NCBI RefSeq assembly: GCF_026210795.1
Contig: NC_089444.1
Span: forward strand, 486,501 to 550,500
Direction of reading: 5' to 3'
DNA from: Rhizophagus irregularis
Taxonomy: Eukaryota > Glomeromycota > Glomeromycetes > Glomerales > Glomeraceae
Length of the DNA stretch: 64,000 bases
Within the stretch, counting starts at the first letter, position 1; each line of letters starts with the position of its first letter. The notes under the pieces are model-generated. The model had not been told where the DNA came from, did no database searches, and was given only the letters and a program-made list of their open reading frames with translations. Both the position numbers and the translations under genes were made by a program. Positions 57,142 to 64,000 of the stretch are shown piece after piece.

Positions 57142-57270
57142 CCCTATGAAAAATTTATTTCATGTTTTAATATTCCGTGTTTTTTCATTCCATGTTATTT
57201 CCGTAAATGTATCATATTCACGGAGTTTTTACAGAAATCACAGATAAAATGTTTTACAGTGATATTTGGT
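57142..57270. mobile_element. Degraded MITE, family A relative
   Basis: It begins CCCTATGAAAAATTTAT and keeps ATTCCGTG, TTTCCGTAAATG, CACGGAGTTTTTACAGAAATC and GTTTTACAG, the same words as the copies at 21464 and 26025. The ends are worn. Confidence 0.5.
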
Positions 57271-57737
57271 CAGCCTTGATTTTTTCCAGTGGTAAATATG
57301 ACTCGCTTCATTAATATACAGAAAAAATAAATGCATGTCGAGACGTCCATGATACGTTATAAAATTTCTTTACATAATTTTTTAGGTTTTATCGAATGAA
57401 AGGTATATAAGAATAAATAGAAAAAGAATAATAATTATTATTTTCATTAATGATTTTGTTATACAGAAAAATTGAATAATTTTAGCAAAAGATGATCTTA
57501 ACAATTATAGAAGTTACTGACTATGTACAATGCATATGCATCTTAAAAAACGTCACGGTCGTGATGATTGCATGATTAAATTACAAATTTTGTTATACTT
57601 TATCGATCTTTACTCTTTCAAAACAGATTATTATCAAAGTTTTTGTATTCTTAAAGGAATCTTTATCTGTTATATATATATATATATCGATAGTATAATA
57701 TAATTCGATATATTTCTCATTTTTTTCTATCATTAAT

Positions 57738-57887
57738 CAGGGTTATACGCACCCCCCGCAAAATGCGACGAATAGCAATTTTTTACGAGAAAAACATTGT
57801 TCCCAGAATAAGCCGACGTGATACATTGTACTAACTCTAAACTCTTCTACTAAGCATAATAATGCATTTTATGCAGGGTGCGTAAAA
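57738..57887. mobile_element. 150-bp inverted-repeat element (MITE-like)
   Basis: TATACGCACCCCCCGCAAAATGC near the left end pairs with GCATTTTATGCAGGGTGCGTAA at the right end. A CATTAAT heptamer flanks both sides (57731-57737 and 57888-57894), a likely target duplication; if so, hAT is possible. Confidence 0.6.
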
Positions 57888-58530
57888 CATTAATATTACA
57901 ATATTAAAAAATTCATTTATATTTAATAAAAAAAAAATATATATATATATATTCATTCTCATATATATATAATTCACTAAATTCATCGTCAAATACAAAT
58001 AACTAATCTAACTGCGTAATTAATACAATTAATTCTTGCATAAAAATTAAAAATTTCGGTTGAAAAGTTATATAAATTCTACTTCTACGCGTACTATTAA
58101 TGCTCTAAATTTTTTTATGAATATTTTGTTTTTCTTATTTTTTTTTTCAGATATCGGATATGTTCATTGTCCTGTGTTTTTCTCTTTTTTCTTCAACTAA
58201 ATTACTACAATTACAAATATATAAATCCAAATTACCACTTAATAACTAAAAAAAAATTAGACCTTCTAAAATATTATTCCTGTTAACACTATTTGTTATA
58301 TTATCAAAGTTCATTAATACTTTTGTTAAAAAATAAATATATAGTATATTACTTAATAGTCCTTGAGTTCACTTTAAAATATATATCTATAAAATAAAAA
58401 AAAAACACTTAATCCCATAATAATAACCATATTTTATAAACATTAAATGTGTTATAAAGGTGTGTATAAATATATGATGCGTGAGAAATCATGGCTGTTA
58501 CTAATTTTTATTGAAAAGAAACGAATTATT
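57888..58530. other. 3' flank of the Boi-type gene
   Basis: It contains TA microsatellites at 57936-57953 and AT-rich sequence. No gene is supported. Confidence 0.5.
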
Positions 58531-61502
58531 TTAAATGAATCCCATTGTTGACCTATTATTACTGAATGGTCTCATTAATGGTGATGTTGAATTATGAATT
58601 GTTTGAAATGCAGGTGATAAAGGTCTTGTTGGTATTGGAGATCCCGTTCTTTGTGACAATGGAGAAATTGGTCGAAGTATAGGTGATGTAACTTTATTTA
58701 TTGCAGCAGAGCTAACAGAAGGTCTTCTTGGATCTGGTGGACGTGGTGTCAATTTACGTGCCTCTGAAAGTGGGACTGTTGCTATATTACTTGAACTAAT
58801 AACTGGGGCTATAAATAAAATTAATTTATAAGAATTTAATATAAATTTATAAAATTAAGATAAACGAATTAATATCTTCCATTAAATACCTTTACTGTCC
58901 CTTTCTATTGTGGCTTTCATCATAGCCTTCATCCAACCTTTCAGTTTATCTACTTCTTCATGTGCAAAATTATGTGATTTTTCTACATCGTGAACTAACT
59001 TGAATCCATATTTTCCGTGTAATAAATTTTCGTCTGGAATTATACGATATCCAGTTAAATTAATATAACCTTTCACGTGTGATGATTCAATCTCCTAAAT
59101 AAAAAAAAAGGAAAAATAAAATCAAAAAAATATTCAATAACAGTTATACATACATATAATATCAAATTTACCTTGTCATTTTTAAAATAATAAAGATTAA
59201 CCCCTTTTAATATACAATAGCGTGACTTCCATGTCTTATATTTATCTCCCTGTTTTTTCAACCATCCACTATAATCTGGTGTTCCGATTGATTTAAACGT
59301 TTCTTCATTCAAATACCCATTATTATCAATATTCTCAAAAAAATAATTAGTATTTCTAGAACCAGATAAAGGAGAAGGATTAGGTTTTGAGTTTTGAAAT
59401 TTTTCCATACTAAAAAAAAAATAAAAATAAAAAAATAAAATTTAAATTCAAAAAATTAAAAAATTTTTATTAATAACATAAATCATTATGAATATGAATC
59501 TAGTACTTACTCTAAGGACCGTTTAGGAAGGCCTAATTGACTTCCGACCAAGCTACTTCGATCCTATTTACAAATATAAAATAAGGGAAACATTCCGATC
59601 AGAACAAAAGGATATTTTACTTCTAAATTTATTGTTACCATGATAGTAGGCCTTTTTTTTCTATTTTGTATAAAACTTAATGATCGACTTTTCTCTTGTT
59701 CCTCTAATGATAAATAAGCTTCATCCCCATCTGATCTATTTTTCACTCTTTTATTTTTCATTAATTCTACTTTTTCTTCATCCTAAAGTGTATATTTATT
59801 TACAATCATCTAAATAAATCTATAAAAGCTAAAATATTAAGCTTACGCTTACCTTATTAAAGTCCCATCCTCCCGTAGAACTTGTTCGTGGTTTATCTTT
59901 GATCTTTAAAGGCGGATTCGTGTTTCTTTTTCCAATATTTAATTTCGCAAATAATTTTTCCTTCTTATTGGATGATTTCGGGTTAACCGTCTTTTTTTAA
60001 AAAAAGATGATGACAGATTTTAATAAAAGATTATAGATAATAAGTGTCTTTATCTTTGAAAAAACATATTGATTCTAGATAAAAATAGAATACTATAATT
60101 TTCATACCTCAATGTTTGCGCCTTCTGCATCATCGACTCGCTGAGAATGAGTATAATATGTAGGTGGATAATTTTTTGTCAAATTGGTAGTAGAAGCCCT
60201 TGGAGAATCAGGAAAACCAAATGATTCATTAACCTGTGGTAACTGCGATAATGAAAGATTTGATGGGACACCATAATGATGATGTAAATTTACAGTCGAA
60301 TCCATAGATTGGTGAGAATATATATTATTCTGTTGATAGAATGATGAGGGTTGTGTATTATGATATTCTTCCAAATCTGATACGTCATCATTTTCACTAC
60401 CAAGAGAAAATTGACGTTTAAGTTCATTAATAGCGTTCATTATGTGAACACGTTTACCAAACGAACTTATATTCAACTCTTTTAATAATGTTGATATACT
60501 TAAATTGATAAGTATATCACCCGTAATATCATTCTCTATAATTTTTTTTTTTTAAAAAAAAATCAATAATTTATTAAGTTTTAATAAAACAAGAAAAAAA
60601 AAAGTAAATGATTTTTACTTACCAGCAAAATGATGTATTTCTGCTTCAAAACCCTTTTTCGATAACCACATACAAACTTGTTCTACATTCCAAGATACTG
60701 GATGCGGATACCCACCCGGTTGTCTTCCATTAACGGCAGTTGAAGGGGAAGGAGTTTCAACCTTCTTTGTAATATCAACCGATTCAAATTGTGAATGAGG
60801 AGAACTTTGTTGTTTTCCTGTAGAAGACATACGACTACTTGTAGAACTAGATCCTGAAGAGGAAACCATAAATAATTTACTATTAGAACGTCCATTCTTT
60901 GGTGACCAAATATGATTTTGTTGAACTAATTGATCTTGATATATTTGTTCTTCTTCAGTTTTCATCGCCATCCTTTGTAATTTATCTTGTATATCATCTA
61001 TCGTTTCGTCAATAGATGGACTTGGCATCCTAAAAGGTGGTAAAGGTAAATCCAAATCTGATTCATGCATATTCAAAGCAGATGTTGGAGTAGCAGGTAA
61101 ATCTTTAGAACTATCATTATTTGAAAATGAAGATAAATTTACAGGACTTATTGGAGTGGGTCTTTCATATGATATATAAGTCATAGGGAAAAGACCAATT
61201 TGTCCATGAATATTTTTTCCCTATTATAAAGTAAAATGTAAAATAAATTAATATATTATTTTTTTATCATAAAAAGACGGGTAAAATAAATTAAGAAATC
61301 ATAATAAACAAAATTAATTTTAATAAAAAGTCACGTGATAATAAATCAACAAAGAAAATAATTTTTTTCTCACCTTCCACCAACTATCCCCATATAAATC
61401 ATCTTTTTCTAATATTATAATAGGTTCTCCTACTTGGAAAGGTATTTCATCATCATTTTCAGCTTCAAATGAATGAATTGCATATACAGTTTCCAAAGTC
61501 AT
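58531..61502 (-). CDS. Boi1/Boi2-type polarity protein (SH3-SAM-PH)
   Basis: Nine exons: 61374-61502, 60623-61220, 60108-60535, 59853-59990, 59639-59782, 59511-59563, 59172-59409, 58890-59094, 58531-58808. All introns are GT-AG with matching phases, giving 736 residues. An SH3 domain opens the protein (YAIHSFEAENDDEIPFQVGE, WWK, GLFPMTYI). A SAM domain spans exons 2-3 (SWNVEQVCMWLSKKGFE, DITGDILINL). A PH domain spans exons 7-8 (YSGWLKKQGDKYKTWKSRY, YIIPDEN-like strands, LKGWMKAMMKAT). The tail is Pro-rich (TPRPPDPRRPS, SPIPTRPLSP). This order is that of yeast Boi1/Boi2, which bind Cdc42, Bem1, exocyst and membrane lipids at growth sites, so a role in hyphal tip growth is likely. Length is shorter than in yeast (about 980-1040). 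Confidence 0.93.
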
Positions 61503-63252
61503 TTTTCTTTTTTTTTTTCGTAGATTTCAAAAAAAAAAAATTTCCCTCACAAAATCCAAAAAATAATAATAATTAAAAACTAATTATCTACTTTTTCTAA
61601 AACTAAATTTTTTTAAAAAAAAAGAAAATAAATAAATAAAATAGTTAATATTATTTTACTACAAGCATTTCGTTGTTAAATTGAAGAGAAATAAATAAAA
61701 AAAAAAATTATTTAAAAAGAAAGAATATTGGATGAATTACTGTAATTTTTCCTTTTTTAGAAGTTATGTATGCAAGCTTTGAATATTATTGTTCGATAAG
61801 TAAAGGTTTATCGGATATCTAAGGAAAACGCACAGCGTAAGGTTGGGAAAATTTTTTTTTTTTTTGTTTTATTAAAAAGTTCAGAATGAAAGAGAATTGG
61901 ACCGGTTTGACTTAACAGATATGACAAACAATATAAAATGCAGAAGAGTTTCGAATTTGATCGTAATAGGCATATAAATCTGTACATCAAACAGATCTAT
62001 AATAAATTATGCAGAAACACTGCATATTACATATGTTATTATCACAGTGATTAATTCTATTTTTGGGTTGTCATCGGCCGGAAATTCAATTTTTTTAGAT
62101 AAATTGTTGAATAAAAAAAGTATGTTGATGTAATTATTTGCTCGGACTAACGCGATTACGGAATACTTCGTACTCATTTACACAGTACACACATTTTCTT
62201 TCTATTGTTATAATTAGAAAAGTACCGAATTTCAAATTCTTTATTTTGTGTACAAAATTATAATAATACACGAGTTATTACGTTATATTCACTTCACTCT
62301 GTGACTCTGTCAGTTCAACGAAGCCTGCCTTACCAGCCTGTTGGCCACATGTACGACTATTTGTTTTATTATAATTTAAGCATAAAAAATATATGAGAAA
62401 AAAAGTTGGCTCATTTTAAGGAATGTTTCTTATTACATATAATAATAAAGATTTACAGTGCAGACCAGGAGTAAAAAAGAAGGATTAAAAAAAATAATAG
62501 TAATAAGTATTAAATGTTAAAATAAATAAGGTTAATATTCTGAAAATTAAAAAGTTTTAACTTATTATATATTAATTTTTATTTATAGCTAATATTTCTT
62601 CTTGGCTAAAAGATGCTCTTTAGAAAATACCTAAATAGTGCTTCAAAGAATTTTTTTTATGGTCCAATAAGATTCTTTCTTCAACGTCTCATCAAGCGTT
62701 TGAATACAATTGAAAATGGTAAAATGATATACTATATATATTATTATTATTATAGGCATTTTACTTTTTAAACCCCAAATTGTCATTTTAACAAAAGAAG
62801 TTACTCTGAATAAGGGATGATCTCATATCACATGATATTACGATAAACAATCCCTAATCACTTTGAAAAAATTAACGAATAAGAAGCGATAAAGAAACAA
62901 TTAACAATAAGTAGTTATCTCTATAAAGATTTTCTAATAATAAATCAAATTTTTCTAATAATAAAACCAAACAAATAACAAATTCAATTATGTATTTCTC
63001 TTTCTGCAACAGGGTTTCGATCAAAGCCTAATAATTAATTTTTTTTTTCTATAAGAAAGCCCCTATATAATTTATCCTTATTTGGTTTGGGCATCTTTTT
63101 TTCTTGTAAGATTAAGGGAGATTTCAATGCTAATTACCAAATTTTATTATTAAAATATCGCGCAAATATTTCTCTTATAAAAATCTCATTTATAAATACC
63201 ATTTAGTTTAGTAAATTTTACTTTCAAATTTTTTTTACAACTTTAAATAAAT
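61503..63252. other. Intergenic DNA between two divergent genes
   Basis: About 1.75 kb separates the starts of the Boi-type gene (minus) and the GATA gene (plus), so it holds both promoters. A TATAAATACC box at 63191-63200 lies about 55-60 bases before the GATA ATG. No gene or repeat is recognised. Confidence 0.5.
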
Positions 63253-63834
63253 ATGTCGCAAATTATAAATATGTCTCAAATTAATGACGAACAAGAAGAA
63301 ATTGTATACGAAGAATGGATGTATGATCTAACAGTGGTAGATTTTGTTATCGCAGGTTTAATACCTATTGATAAAGCAGTTTCGTAAGTTACTTATTCCT
63401 GTAATAGAAATCTGCCTCTATATAATATTTTTCTTAAATATAATCATGACGCGTAAAATACCTTTATTTAAAAAGACTTATAAAACAATGGGAACTCGAA
63501 GATAAAATTGCTGCTGCAACCAATTATCATCCGAAAATTTTTGAAATTTTAACTAATCCAAATATATCGGCAAGAAATGCTTGTGTAAATTGTAATACCA
63601 CTAAATCTCCAGCATGGAGAAGAGATGATCATGGTAGATTACTCTGTAATGCTTGCGGATTATAGTAAGTAATCGTTTGTTTTACAAAATGAATATGCAT
63701 CTTATTCATATTACCTTTGTACTTACTCTTTGCATTTTTCTAGTTTGAAACAACATGGAAAGAAACGACCTGTTGAACATATACAACAAGGAAATAATAA
63801 ATGTAAAAGATCAAAAATTGATTCCAACATGTGA
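63253..63834 (+). CDS. GATA-type zinc-finger protein
   Basis: Three exons, 63253-63383, 63476-63664 and 63744-63834, with GT-AG introns, giving 136 residues. One GATA finger has Cys80, 83, 101 and 104 in the C-x2-C-x17-C-x2-C pattern ([26 protein letters not shown]), followed by the basic arm LKQHGKKRP that contacts DNA. The x17 loop and TKSPAWRR match fungal GATA regulators that recognise GATA sites. The N-terminal 75 residues are acidic and helical without a known domain. The protein is short for a GATA factor. The second donor falls inside the finger, so only splicing restores the Tyr-Leu junction. The ATG at 63253 is followed by a second in-frame ATG six codons later. Confidence 0.93.
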
Positions 63835-64000
63835 CGAAATATTTAATTAACTCCCGTAGTATAAATATATTTTTTTTCTCTTGATTTTCACGTGTGTATA
63901 CAAATGCTGCGCCATTATACATAACTAATGTAACGTTAAAAAACAACTATGAATATCCTAATAAATTCTAATAAATTGTTTCAATAAATTCATATGTAGT
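63835..64000. other. 3' flank of the GATA gene
   Basis: AT-rich sequence with AATAAA-like words near 63983; nothing else is seen before the window ends. Confidence 0.5.

Noticed and set aside
60683-60895. Second minus-strand frame inside exon 2 of the Boi-type gene
   Set aside because: It is an alternate frame; the exon joins SH3 to SAM in the other frame with correct phase.

Overview
The window looks like nuclear DNA of an arbuscular mycorrhizal fungus (Glomeromycotina, Rhizophagus type). It is very AT-rich. Genes have short introns (about 50-160 bases) with GTA/GTG donors and AG acceptors, and lie far apart between transposon remnants. The gene families are those known to be greatly expanded in this lineage: TKL-like kinases with Cys-rich N-termini, Sel1-repeat kinases, F-box proteins that share an N-terminus starting MSCSKIF or MSCSKLF, and a MATA-HMG-type HMG box. 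The species call is an inference from family content; no rRNA, tRNA or organelle sequence was seen to confirm it.

Layout. 1-4060: AT-rich, gene-poor, with a 118-bp inverted-repeat element and an 830-bp hAT-type non-autonomous transposon with a perfect 8-bp target duplication. 4064-5225: a secreted coiled-coil protein relic. 7334-8614: an intact single-exon secreted subtilisin. 8615-12400: non-coding, with a Helitron-like end and a purine tract. 12495-16965 (minus): the most unusual gene, eight phase-0 exons in which a kinase N-lobe module is tandemly repeated seven times before one complete kinase domain. 17-22 kb: a large palindrome, a TA-flanked MITE and gene debris. 22157-25142 (minus): five-exon kinase-Sel1 fusion. 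27144-28679: first F-box gene. 30052-32268 (minus): Cys-rich kinase with two apparent one-base frameshifts. 36704-37446 (minus): two-exon glutathione S-transferase. 38398-46311 (minus): three more F-box paralogues, interleaved with MITEs. 47652-48211: unknown protein. 50288-50646: HMG-box gene. 50976-52020: pseudogene carrying a 140-bp hAT MITE. 52650-54912 (minus): decayed Helitron Rep region. 55186-55747: pogo-like MITE. 55863-56573: gene with a tandemly duplicated Pro-rich exon. 58531-61502 (minus): nine-exon SH3-SAM-PH protein of the Boi1/Boi2 type. 63253-63834: three-exon GATA zinc-finger protein.

The genes do not form an operon or one pathway. The conserved housekeeping-type genes (GST, Boi-type, GATA) have intact splicing. 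The expanded families (kinases, F-box, HMG) show recent duplication, homogenised repeats, frameshifts and nearby MITEs. The strongest leads are the kinase with serial degenerate ATP-binding lobes, a dyad element conserved upstream of the F-box paralogues, a MITE with its empty site in a paralogous copy, and a MITE nested inside another.
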